The position numbers and the translations under genes are program-made. 25,247 nt of DNA. Source: Symbiodinium natans. Taxonomy: Eukaryota > Sar > Dinophyceae > Suessiales > Symbiodiniaceae. A model generated the notes under the pieces. It was given only the letters and a program-made list of their open reading frames with translations. It was not told the origin of the DNA and searched no databases. Position 1 is the first letter of the stretch; every line of letters starts with the position of its first letter. Positions 16,311 through 25,247 of the stretch are shown here, one piece after another. The DNA is taken from contig CAJNDS010001275.1 of assembly GCA_905221605.1 (NCBI GenBank), positions 1 to 25,247 on the forward strand. Direction: 5' to 3'.

Positions 16311-16625
16311 AATTTTTGAGCAGTGGCCCAGGCTGAGCCCGAAAAAGGGCCTCTGGTCCAGCGAACAAGGCCGCAGTCGGCACCGCCCCCAGAGGGGCCC
16401 CGGAGGCCTCCAGGGGGGCCCCAGGCCAGGCTAGCAAAACACCTCCCGCAAGCAAAGGCTCGGTTTTAGGGTAATAGAATATACTAGGGACTGTGCTTGG
16501 CGACCAAGCTTGGCGACCCCTTCAGGGGTGTGCCTGCAGGCCCGATCAGCCTAGATCGGGCCTGCGTGGTCTCGCTGAGCGCTCGACGGCGCCCACTCAC
16601 CTCTAGAGTGAGAGGGGTGGTGGGC
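16311..16625. other. GC-rich gene-free spacer with several small hairpins
   Basis: No gene. GCTTGGCGACC is repeated (about 16495 and 16508), and CCCCTTCAGGGG (about 16517-16528) and CCTCT/AGAGG (about 16600) can form small hairpins, besides the long one listed separately. Confidence 0.5.
16536..16565. repeat. Perfect 12-bp hairpin, 60 bp before tract D
   Basis: GCAGGCCCGATC (16536-16547) and GATCGGGCCTGC (16554-16565) are exact reverse complements around a 6-base loop AGCCTA. No T-run follows, so there is no reason to call it a terminator. Confidence 0.9.
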
Positions 16626-17000
16626 GGGTTTAGGGTTTAGGGTTTAGGGTTTAGGGTTTAGGGTTTAGGGTTTAGGGTTTAGGGTTTAGGGTTTAGGGTT
16701 TAGGGTTTAGGGTTTAGGGTTTAGGGTTTAGGGTTTAGGGTTTAGGGTTTAGGGTTTAGGGTTAGGTTTAGGGTTTAGGGTTTAGGGTTTAGGGTTTAGG
16801 GTTTAGGGTTTAGGGTTTAGGGTTTAGGGTTTAGGGTTTAGGGTTTAGGGTTTAGGGTTTAGGGTTTAGGGTTTAGGGTTTAGGGTTTAGGAGTTAGGGT
16901 TTAGGGTTTAGGGTTTAGGGTTTAGGGTTTAGGGTTTAGGGTTTAGGGTTTAGGGTTTAGGGTTTAGGGTTTAGGGTTTAGGGTTTAGGGTTTAGGGTTT
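16626..17000 (+). repeat. Telomere-type (TTTAGGG)n tract D
   Basis: The longest tract, about 53 units, interrupted only by a lost base near 16762 and TTTAGGAGTTAGGG near 16889. Its flanks do not match those of tracts A-C. Confidence 0.98.
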
Positions 17001-18399
17001 GTGCAGGAAATAAGCTTCGATGTTCAGCCGCTTGGGTGCACAAGTGCGAGGGGAGTTCACGATTCGGCTTCGGAGTGTGCTGGAGGCCTTTGGAGACTGG
17101 GGCCTTGTATCGGCCACGTCAGTTTTTCTTTTCCCACCCGCGCCCGTAAAGGGCGGCTCCCACCCTTAGCCAGCTCCGCCTTTTAGGGTTTAGTTTCCTA
17201 AACTCCTTTTAGGAAACTATCTTGTATTTTGTTTTCCCTCTTTCTTTCATACTTATTTTTCATATTTTTCATGACGCATAGTGATTTAGCTATCCGAATT
17301 TTATAATATTCATTGAACCGGAGTTTTGGCGTCGCTTTTTGAACGAAGTGCATAAGTTGGTGGGAGGCTCTGGGAAATAATTGGACAACATTGGGGAGTT
17401 TATTGAGATTTATTGCTTGCGCATGATTACGTAAAATGCCAGGTTACAAGATCGAAATTCTATATTGCTTCAGGCTTCGGTCAGAGGAATCTTCATTTGC
17501 TATTCAGCTTTTGTAGACATATTCTTATAGGAATATTTGAAGAGACGACTTTCATGATGATAGAATCGGGAAGAAATACGACGATCAAACAAAAGAAGTG
17601 CATATACACATATATATATATATATAGATAGATAGACACCTCAGACCTTGGCATTGCTAATAAGGAAGACTTGAATTTTACATATATTCTGTTGATAATT
17701 TGAAGATTATGATTTTAGGTTTTGAGAATTTCTCATAAACTTTCTCAGAATCAGAATCCTTGGAGAATATCCGAAGATAATCGAAAAGGCAAGAGTTGAA
17801 TTATAAAATAATAATCCACACCCCAGGGTTCCACTTGCGAAGGATCCAGGGACCCCTGGGGCTGACGAGCACCCTGCATGCACACCCGCCAGTGCCTGGT
17901 GACGCAAGAAGAAGGCGAAATGGTACGCTTTTCCACGCGTGGTCGAATTTTTCGGTGCATTCAAACGAACTCAAATTTTTACGCGAGGGCATTCCGCTTC
18001 CACTTCTTTTTCGCGTGCATGGGGTATCCAAATTCTTCCTTGTTCTCGCTCGGGCTTACCCTCCTCTTCTCGGAGCATTCTTTTTTGTTTCGTTCCAAAC
18101 AAACACTTCAAAGACGATTTCGTGTTTTTTTCGTTGGGGACGGGCGCGTGGCCCATTTCGCCCTTTCCCCTTCGAGTGTGCATGGGGTATCCAGACCGGT
18201 CCTGGCGCGCGTGCGGCCCTCCGCCGTCGCCAGGAGCTGCAGACTAAGTGAAAGTTCTCAGCTGCTCAGTTACAGGTGTCCTCCATCTTCCACCTTTTGC
18301 TAAGACAACAGTGCGAGGGCTGCGTGCGGGAGTACCCCACGTAGGGGACTGGGGGGGTGTGACGGCCCCGGGCTCGTTTTCCCCCGCGGTGTCCACGCG
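17001..18399. other. Gene-free stretch with a palindrome and small direct repeats
   Basis: No gene is supported. AGTTTCCTAAA (17192-17202) and TTTAGGAAACT (17208-17218) form a perfect 11-bp hairpin. 17219-17800 is AT-rich and unique-looking, with a TA/GATA microsatellite at 17609-17635. TGCATGGGGTATCCA occurs twice (about 18016 and 18179), and a GGGCTGCGYGCGGGAGYACC word occurs at about 18317 and 18410. Confidence 0.5.
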
Positions 18400-18924
18400 A
18401 TGAAAAGTTGGGGCTGCGCGCGGGAGCACCGGGATGATTCCATCTTGGATTGGATACCGTGCGATCCCCAGGAGAACTTCAAAAACTTCTGGAGAGGGAC
18501 GCAGGTGGATGCAGAGCCGTTTTGGATGCCGGTGCACCAGTCCATGCGGGTTACGATCACCAGGAACACCGACAAGGAGCACGGCTTCGTCAACGGGATG
18601 GGCGCCACTGTTCAGTGCATGAGGCGCAGCGGTGTGCAGGTCCTGACCGACCACGGCCAAGTTCTCCTCGTTCACCCGGTCACGCACGAGACCTGGCTGC
18701 CGGATGGCTCCTGCCGAAAAACGACGGCCTTCGCGTTGCGTCTGGGATACAGCACCACACTCCACAAGATCCAAGGTGCCACTTTGTCTCACATTACCAT
18801 TTGGATGGATGTACCATTCATCCGTGCAGCTTTATACGTCGCCCTTTCGCGAGTGCAACATGATAGCGATTGGCGTTTTGTAGGCTCCATTCAAAGGAAG
18901 CATTGCTTGCCGTCGCTAGAATAA
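18400..18924 (+). CDS. Pif1-like helicase, C-terminal fragment (174 aa)
   Basis: From ATG 18400-18402 to TAA 18922-18924. Residues 51-66 (VTITRNTDKEHGFVNG), 117-129 (YSTTLHKIQGATL) and 144-152 (ALYVALSRV) are the late motifs of superfamily-1B Pif1/RecD helicases, in the right order and spacing. Pif1 proteins unwind DNA and RNA-DNA hybrids and act at telomeres and G-quadruplexes; Helitron transposons carry relatives. Walker A, Walker B and the first half of the core are missing. The frame upstream is open only to the TAA at 18301-18303 and has no helicase sequence. So this is the last exon of a split gene or a 5'-truncated copy. It is the only recognisable gene on the + strand here and lies 450 bp before the satellite array. 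On its own it cannot be an active helicase. Confidence 0.75.
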   Translation: MKSWGCAREHRDDSILDWIPCDPQENFKNFWRGTQVDAEPFWMPVHQSMRVTITRNTDKEHGFVNGMGATVQCMRRSGVQVLTDHGQVLLVHPVTHETWLPDGSCRKTTAFALRLGYSTTLHKIQGATLSHITIWMDVPFIRAALYVALSRVQHDSDWRFVGSIQRKHCLPSLE

Positions 18925-19379
18925 TGCAGAGATCACCTAACCTGTGCGCTGGCGGGCTACGGAGCGGATCCAATCCCCGTAGCAATGCAACCGCAGGACG
19001 ACAGAATGAGCCAGACCGAGCCTGGATGTAAAAGAAGATGCATGCATGCGGCATCGGCGTGTAAGTTTTCGTTGACCAAGAGAAACCAGCAGCCCAGCGC
19101 CCATGGATCCACATTCACGATAATCTTCCGTCAAGCACGTGTATCCTGCCGCCCGGCACGCATGGATCCACGATCGCGCAGGCAACAGCACGATAGAAGC
19201 AGCTTGCTCAAATCAGAATTGCCACGTACGAGTATCAAGGGAGTAAAAGCCAGAAGCAAACAACGAAGTCGGATCTGCAGTAAACTAGAAGCGCGGCAGC
19301 CATTCTGCTTGTGCCGCAGAAGCACTTGATTCCAGAATCCTGCATGGCGCGGGCCCAAGCATCCTGGTGTTATCCATTC
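18925..19379. other. Spacer between the helicase fragment and the satellite
   Basis: No gene is supported. CATGGATCCAC occurs at about 19102 and 19160 in similar surroundings, a small direct repeat of about 58 bp period. Confidence 0.45.
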
Positions 19380-22300
19380 CTAAAACCCTCGTCGTTGACC
19401 CCCTCATTTTCCAGATTTTGAGCTCTAAACCCTCGTCCCTGAACCCTCGTTACTAAACCCTCGTCGTTTAGGATTTTGGCCCTAAACCCTCGTCGTTTAG
19501 GATTTGGACCCTAAACCCTCGTCGCTAAACCCTCGTCGTTTAGGATTTAAGCCTAATCCCTCGTCGCTAAACCCTCGTCGTCTAGGATTTAGGCCCTAAA
19601 CCCTCGTCGTTGAGGATTTGGGCCCTAAACCCTCGTCGCTAAACCCTCGTCGTTTAGGATTTAAGCCCTAAACCCTCGTCGCTGTAGGATTTAGCGAGTA
19701 GGATTTAGGCCCCCATGGGGGGGTGCCCCAGGATCGGCCGGAAAGTTGTCGATTCGTAAGATGTTTTAGTACAGAATCCATATGGCGGAATTGACCCCCC
19801 CCCCCCAAATTTTCCAGATTTCTGAGCTCTAAACCCTCGTCGTTTAGGGTTTAGGCCCTAAACCCTCGTCGCTTAGGATTTAGGCCCTTAAACCCTCGTC
19901 GTTTAGGATTTAGGCTCTAAATCCTTGTCGCTAAACCCTCGTCGTTTAGGATTTAGCCCTAAACCCTCCTCGCAAAACCCTCGTCGTTTAGGATTTAAGC
20001 CTTCAACCCTCGTCGTTTAGGATTTAGCCCTAAGCCCTCGTAGCTAAACCCTCGTCGCTTAGGATTTAGACCCTAAACCCTATGGGGGGTACCCCAGGAT
20101 CGGCCGGAAAGCTGTCGATTCATAAGATGTCTTAGTACAGAATTCATATGGCGGAAATGGCCCCCCAATTTTCCAGATTTCTGAGCTTTAAACCCTCGTC
20201 CCTAAACCCTTGTTGCTCAACCTCGTCGTTTAGGATTTAGGTTCTAAACCCTCGTCGTTTAGGATTTAGGCCCTAAACCCTCGTCGCTGAACCTTCGTCG
20301 TTTAGGATTTAGCCCTAAACCCTCGTCGCTAAACCCTCGTCGTTTAAGATTTAGGCCTTAAACCCTCGTCGTTTAGGATTTAGCCCTAAACCCTCGTCGC
20401 TAAACCCTCGTCGTTTAGGATCTAGGCCCTAAACCCTCGTCGCTGTAGGATTTAGCGAATAGGATTTAAGCCCCCATGGGGAGTACCCCAGGATCGGCCG
20501 GAAAGTGGTCGATTCGTAAGATGTTTTAGTGCAGATTTCATATGGCGGAAATGACCACCCAATTTTCCAGATTTCTGAGCTCTAAACACTCGTCGTTTAG
20601 GATTTAAGCCCTAAACCCTCGTCACTTAGGATTTAGGCCCTAAACCCTCGTCGTTTAGGATTTAGGCCCTAAACCCTCGTTGTTTAGGATTTAGCCCTAA
20701 ACCCTCGTCGCTAAACCCTCGTCGTTTAGGATTTAGGCCCTAAACCCTCGTCGTTTAGGATTTAGCCTTAAACCCTCGTCGCTAAACCCTCGTCGTTTAG
20801 GATTTAGGCCCTGAGCCCTGGTCGCTGTAGGATTTCGCGAATAGGATTTAGGCCCACATGGGGGGTACCCGAGGATCGGCCGGAAAGTTGTCGATTGGTA
20901 AGATGTTTTAGTACAGAATTCATATGGTGGAAATGACCCCCCAATTTTCCAGATTTCTCGTTGCTAAACCCCCGTCCTTTAGGATTTAAGCCCTAAACCC
21001 TTGCGTTTAGGATTTATTTAGGCCCTAAACCCTCGTCGCTAAACCCTCGTCGTTTAGGATTTAAGTCCCTAAACCCTCGTCGTTTAGGATTTAGGCCCTA
21101 AACCCTCGTCGCTAAACCCTCGTCGTTTAGGTTTTAGTCCTAAACCCTCGTCACTAAACCCTCGTCGTTTAGGATTTAGGCCCTAAACCCTCGTCGTTTA
21201 GGATTTAGCCCTAAATCCTCGTCGCTAAACCCTCGTTGTTTTGGATTTAGGCCCTAAACCCTCGTCGCTGTATGGGGGGTACCCCAGGATCGGCCGGAAA
21301 ATGGTCGATTCGTAAGATGCTTTAGTACACAATTCATATGGCGGAAATGACCCCCCAATTTTCCAGATTTCTGAGCTCCAAACCCTCGTCGCTTAGGATT
21401 TAGGCCCTAAACCCTCGTCGCTTAGGATTTAGGCTCCTAAACCTCGTCATTTAGGATTTAGGCCCTAAACCCTCGTCGCTAAACCCTCGTCGTTTAGGAT
21501 TTAGCCCTAAACCCTCGTCGTTTAGGATTTAGCCTTAAACCCTCGTCGCTAAACCCTCGTCGTTTAGGATTTAGGGTCTAAACCCTCGTCGCTGTAGGAT
21601 TTAGCGAATAGGATTTAGGCCCCCATGGGGGGTGCCCCAGGATCGGCCGGAAAGTGGTCGATTCGTAAGATGTTTTAGTACAGAATTCATATGGCGGAAA
21701 TGACCCCCCAACTTTCCAGATTTCTGAGCTCTAACCCTCGTCCCTAAACCCTCGTTGCTAAACCCTCGTCGTTTAGGATTTAGGCCTTAAACCCTCGTCG
21801 TTTAGGATTTAGGCCCTAAACCCTCGTCGCTAAACCCTCGTCGTTTAGGATTTAGGCCCCTAAACCCTCGTCGTTTAGGATTTAGGCCCTAAGCCCTCGT
21901 CGCTAAACCCTCGTCGTTTAGGATTTAGCCCTAAACCCTCGTCGCTAAACCCTCGTCGTTTAGGATTTAGGGTCTAAAAACCCTCGTCGCTGTAGGATTT
22001 AGCGATAGTTTTTGGCCCCCATGGGAGGGTACCACAGGATCGGCCGGAAAGTGGTCGATTCGTAAGATGTTTTAGCAACAGAATTCATATGGCGGAAATG
22101 ACCCCCCCAATTTTTCCAGATTTCTGAGCTCTAACCCTCGTCCCTAAACCCTCGTTGCTAAACCTTCGTCGTTTAGGATTTAGGCCTAAACCCTCGTCGT
22201 TTAGGATTTAGGCCCTAAACCCTCGTCGCTTTAGGATTTAGGCCCCTAAACCTCGTCATTTAGGATTTAGGCCCTAAACCTCGTCGCTAAACCCTCGTCG

Positions 22301-25247
22301 TTTAGGATTTAGGCCCTAAACCCTCGTCGCTTTCGTTTAGGATTTAGGCCCTAAACCCTCGTCGTTTAGGATTTAGCCCTAAACCCTCGTCGTTTCGGAT
22401 TTAGGGCCTGAACCCTCGTCGCTGTAAGATTTCGCGAATAGGATTTAGGCCCCCAGGGGGGGTACCCCAGGATCGGCCGGAAAGTGGTCGATTCGTAAGA
22501 TGTTTTAGTACAGAATTCATATGGCGGAAATGACCCCCCAATTTTCCAGATTTCTGTGCTTTAAACCCTCATCCCTAAACCCTCGTTGCTAAACCCTCGT
22601 CGTTTAGGATTTAAGCCCTAAACCCTCGTCGTTTAGGATTTAGGCCCTAAACCCTCGTCGCCAAACCCTCGTCGTTTAGGGTTTAAGCCCCTAAACTCTC
22701 GTCGTTTAGGATTTAGGCCCTAAACCCTCGTCGCTAAACCTTTGTCGTTTAGGTTTTAGCCCTAAACCCTCGTCGCTAAACCCTCGTCGTTTAGGATGTA
22801 GGCCCTAAACCTTCGTCGTTTAGGAATTAGCCCTAAACCCTCGTCGCTAAACCCTCGTCGTTTAGGATTTAGGGTCTAAACCCTCGTCGCTGTAGGATTT
22901 AGCGAATAGGATTTTGGCCCCCATGGGGGGTGCCCCAGGATCGGCCGGAAAGTGGTCGATTCGTAAGATGTTTTAGTACAGAATTCATATGGCGGAAATG
23001 ACCCCCCAACTTTCCAGATTTCTGAGCTCTAACCCTCGTCCCTAAACCCTCGTTGCTAAACCCTCGTCGTTTAGGATTTAGGCCCTAAACCCTCGTCGTT
23101 TAGGATTTAGGCCCTAAACCCTCGTCGCTAAACCCTCGTCGTTTAGGATTTAGGCCCCTCAACCCTCGTCGTTTAGGATTTAGGCCCTAAACCCTCGTCG
23201 CTAAACCCTCGTCGTTTAAGTTTTAGCCCTAAACCCTCGTCGCTAAACCCTCGTCGTTTAGGATTGAGGCCCTAAACCCTCGTCGTTTAGGATTTAGCCT
23301 TAAACCCTCGTCGCTATCCCTAAACCCTCGTCGCTAAACCCTCGTCGTTTAGGATTGAGGCCCTAAACCCTCGTCGTTTAGGATTTAGCCTTAAACCCTC
23401 GTCGCTAAACCCTCGTCGTTTAGGATTTAGGGTCTAAACCCTCGTCGCTGTAGGATTTAGCGAATAGGATTTAGGCCCCCATGGGGGGTGCCCCAGGATC
23501 GGCCGGAAAGTGGTCGGTTCGTAAGATGTTTTAGTACAGAATTCATATGGCGGAAATGACCCCCCAACTTTCCAGATTTCTGAGCTCTAACCCTCGTCCC
23601 TAAACCCTCGTTGCTAAACCCTCGTCGTTTAGGATTTAGGCCCTAAACCCTCGTCGTTTAGGATTTAGCCCCTAAACCCTCGTCGCTAAACCCTCGTCGT
23701 TTAGGATTTAGGCCCCTCAACCCTCGTCGTTTAGGATTTAGGCCCTAAACCCTCGTCGCGAAACCCTCGTCGTTTAGGATTTAGCCCTAAACCCTCGTCG
23801 CTAAACCCTCGTCGTTTAGGATTTAGGCCCTAAACCCTCGTCGTTTAGGATTTAGCCTTAAACCCTCGTCGCTAAACCCTCGTCGTTTAGGATTTAGGGT
23901 CTAAACCCTCGTCGCTGTTGGATTTAGCGAATAGGATTTAGGCCCCCATGGGGGGTGCCCCAGGATCGGCCGGAAAGTGGTCGATTCGTAAGATGTTTTA
24001 GTACAGAATTCATATGGCGGAAATGACCCCCCAACTTTCCAGATTTCTGAGCTCTAACCCTCGTCCCTAAACCCTTGTTGCTAAACCCTCGTCGTTTAGG
24101 ATTTAGGCCCTAAACCCTCGTCGTTTAGGATTTAGGCCCAAAACCCTCGTCGCTAAACCCTCGTCTTTTAGGATTTAGGCCCCTAAACCCTCGTCGTTTA
24201 GGATTTAGGCCCTAAACCCTCGTCGCTAAACCCTCGTCGTTTCGGATTTAGCCCTAAACCCTCGTCGCTAAACCCTCGTCGTTTAGGATTTAGGCCCTAA
24301 ACCCTCGTCGTTTAGGATTTCGGCCCTAAACCCTCGTCGCTAAACCCTCGTCGTTTAGGATTTAGGGTCTAAACCCTCGTCGCTGTAGGATTTAGCGAAT
24401 AGGATTTAGGCCCCCATGGGGGGGTGCCGCAGGATCGGCCGGAAAGTGGTCGATTCGTAAGATGTTTTAGTGCAGAATTCATATGGCGGAAATGACCCCC
24501 CAACTTTCCAGATTTCTGAGCTCTAACCCTCGTCCCTAAACCCTCGTTGCTAAACCCTCGTCGTTTAGGATTTAGGCCCAAACCTCCGTTCGTTTAGCGA
24601 ATTTAGGCCTTAAACCTCGTCGCTTATAAAACCCTCGTTCGGTTATAGGGATTAGGCCCGACCTAAACGCGTTGGTCGTTTAGTATTTCGGGCCCCTAAA
24701 ACCCTCGTAGCTAACCCTCGTCGTTTAGGATTTAGCCCTAAACCCTCGTCGCTAAACCCTCGTCGTTTAGGATTTAGGCCCTAAACCCTCGTCGTTTAGG
24801 ATTTAGCCCTAAACCCTCGTCGCTAAACCCTCGTCGTTTAGGATTTAGGGTCTAAACCCTCGTCTCTGTAGGATTTAGCGAATAGGATTTAGGCCCTCAT
24901 GGGGGGTGCCCCAGGATCGGCCGGAAAGTGGTCGATTCGTAAGATGTTTTAGTACAGAATTCATATGGCAGAAATGACCCCCGAACTTTCCAGATTTCTG
25001 AGCTCTAACCCTCGTCCCTAAACCCTCGTTGCTAAACCCTCGTCGTTTAGGATTTAGGCCCTAAACCCTCGTCGTTTAGGATTTAGGCCCTAAACCCTCG
25101 TCGCTAAACCCTCGTCGTTTAGGATTTAGGCCCCTAAACCCTCGTCGTTTAGGATTTAGGCCCCAAACCCTCGTCGCTAAACCCTCGTCGTTTAGGATTT
25201 AGCCCTAAACCCTCGTCGCTAAACCCTCGTCGTTTAGGATTTAGGCC
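19380..25247. repeat. Satellite of telomere-like words in both orientations, 350-560 bp higher-order units
   Basis: Short units alternate CCCTAAACCCTCGTCG with TTTAGGATTTAGG, so both telomere-strand words (CCCTAAA and TTTAGG) appear on one strand, often as CCTAAA-spacer-TTTAGG inverted repeats. Every 350-560 bp there is a conserved non-telomeric core: CCCCCATGGGGG, GGATCGGCCGGAAAG, GTAAGATGTTTTAGTACAGA, ATTCATATGGCGGAAATGAC and TTTCCAGATTTCTGAGCTC. GGATCGGCCGG stands at 19731, 20097, 20491, 20873, 21287, 21640, 22037, 22470, 22938, 23496, 23963, 24432 and 24914. The array starts mid-core near 19380 and continues beyond the window. No gene is supported in it. Confidence 0.95.

Noticed and set aside
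16490-16625. Hairpin-rich stretch considered as a tRNA or small RNA gene
   Set aside because: No cloverleaf, T-loop or anticodon arm could be drawn, and no U-rich end follows.
17796-18303. Three overlapping plus-strand ORFs of 100-150 codons before the helicase fragment
   Set aside because: No motif from the missing half of the helicase is visible, and composition is not convincing. Splicing could change this, but nothing supports it.
23976-23990. GGTCGATTCG in the satellite core resembles a Pol III B box
   Set aside because: One base is missing from the usual GGTTCGAnnCC, and no A box was found at a suitable distance.
19380-25247. CRISPR-like look of the regularly repeated satellite
   Set aside because: Repeats and spacers are both repetitive and variable in length, spacers are not unique, no cas genes are present, and the context is eukaryotic.
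1-25247. Dinoflagellate spliced-leader gene, tRNA or rRNA
   Set aside because: Looked for by eye on both strands; nothing recognisable.

Overview
The window looks like nuclear DNA of a microbial eukaryote. The best guess is a dinoflagellate; a chromerid or a green alga is possible. Visible reasons: long (TTTAGGG)n tracts, five sizeable ones and all with the G-rich strand on +; several kb of satellites and minisatellites; a eukaryotic-type IS1595/ISXO2-like transposase; a Pif1-type helicase fragment; and five of the six recognisable genes pointing the same way (minus strand). No bacterial operon structure, tRNA, rRNA or CRISPR was seen. No spliced-leader gene or other lineage-specific mark was found, so the taxonomic call is an inference.

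Layout. 1-348: 5' end of an unknown minus-strand gene that runs off the left edge. 421-1228: one diverged and three tandem copies of a 177-bp repeat, each tandem copy with a 38-codon ORF, followed by a decayed in-frame stretch. 2174-7249: a minus-strand block with a hypothetical protein (2174-2767), an IS1595/ISXO2-like transposase (3197-4666), and a DUF3987-like ATPase gene (4939-7249) that seems to be split by an in-frame intron and a one-base homopolymer frameshift. 7583-8575: a very AT-rich kilobase with a telomere-repeat tract. 8686-9640: a 9-bp minisatellite that switches orientation near 8850.

10.17-14.73 kb is the most interesting part. Three (TTTAGGG)n tracts alternate with two non-telomeric segments that share both ends: a left end with ATAGAAATTGTAT and a right end of about 110 bp closing with ATACAATTTCTAT, which is the exact inverted copy. 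The larger segment (about 3.2 kb) holds three 312-bp repeats, a gene for a Cys-rich protein and a minisatellite. The smaller (about 0.54 kb) keeps only the ends and low-complexity DNA. They look like a full-length and a deleted copy of one telomere-embedded element, with no transposase seen inside.

14.7-17.0 kb: interspersed short repeats, GC-rich minisatellites, a perfect 12-bp hairpin and another telomeric tract. 18400-18924: the C-terminal part of a Pif1-like helicase on +. 19380-25247: a satellite of telomere-like words in both orientations, separated by a CTCGTCG-type spacer and organised in 350-560 bp higher-order units by a conserved core of roughly 110 bp. It continues off the right edge.

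Overall this reads as subtelomeric or interstitial-telomere DNA: a few degraded or mobile-element genes in a matrix of repeats. Two genes need one-base corrections in homopolymers. That may mean assembly errors or real decay; the sequence alone cannot tell.
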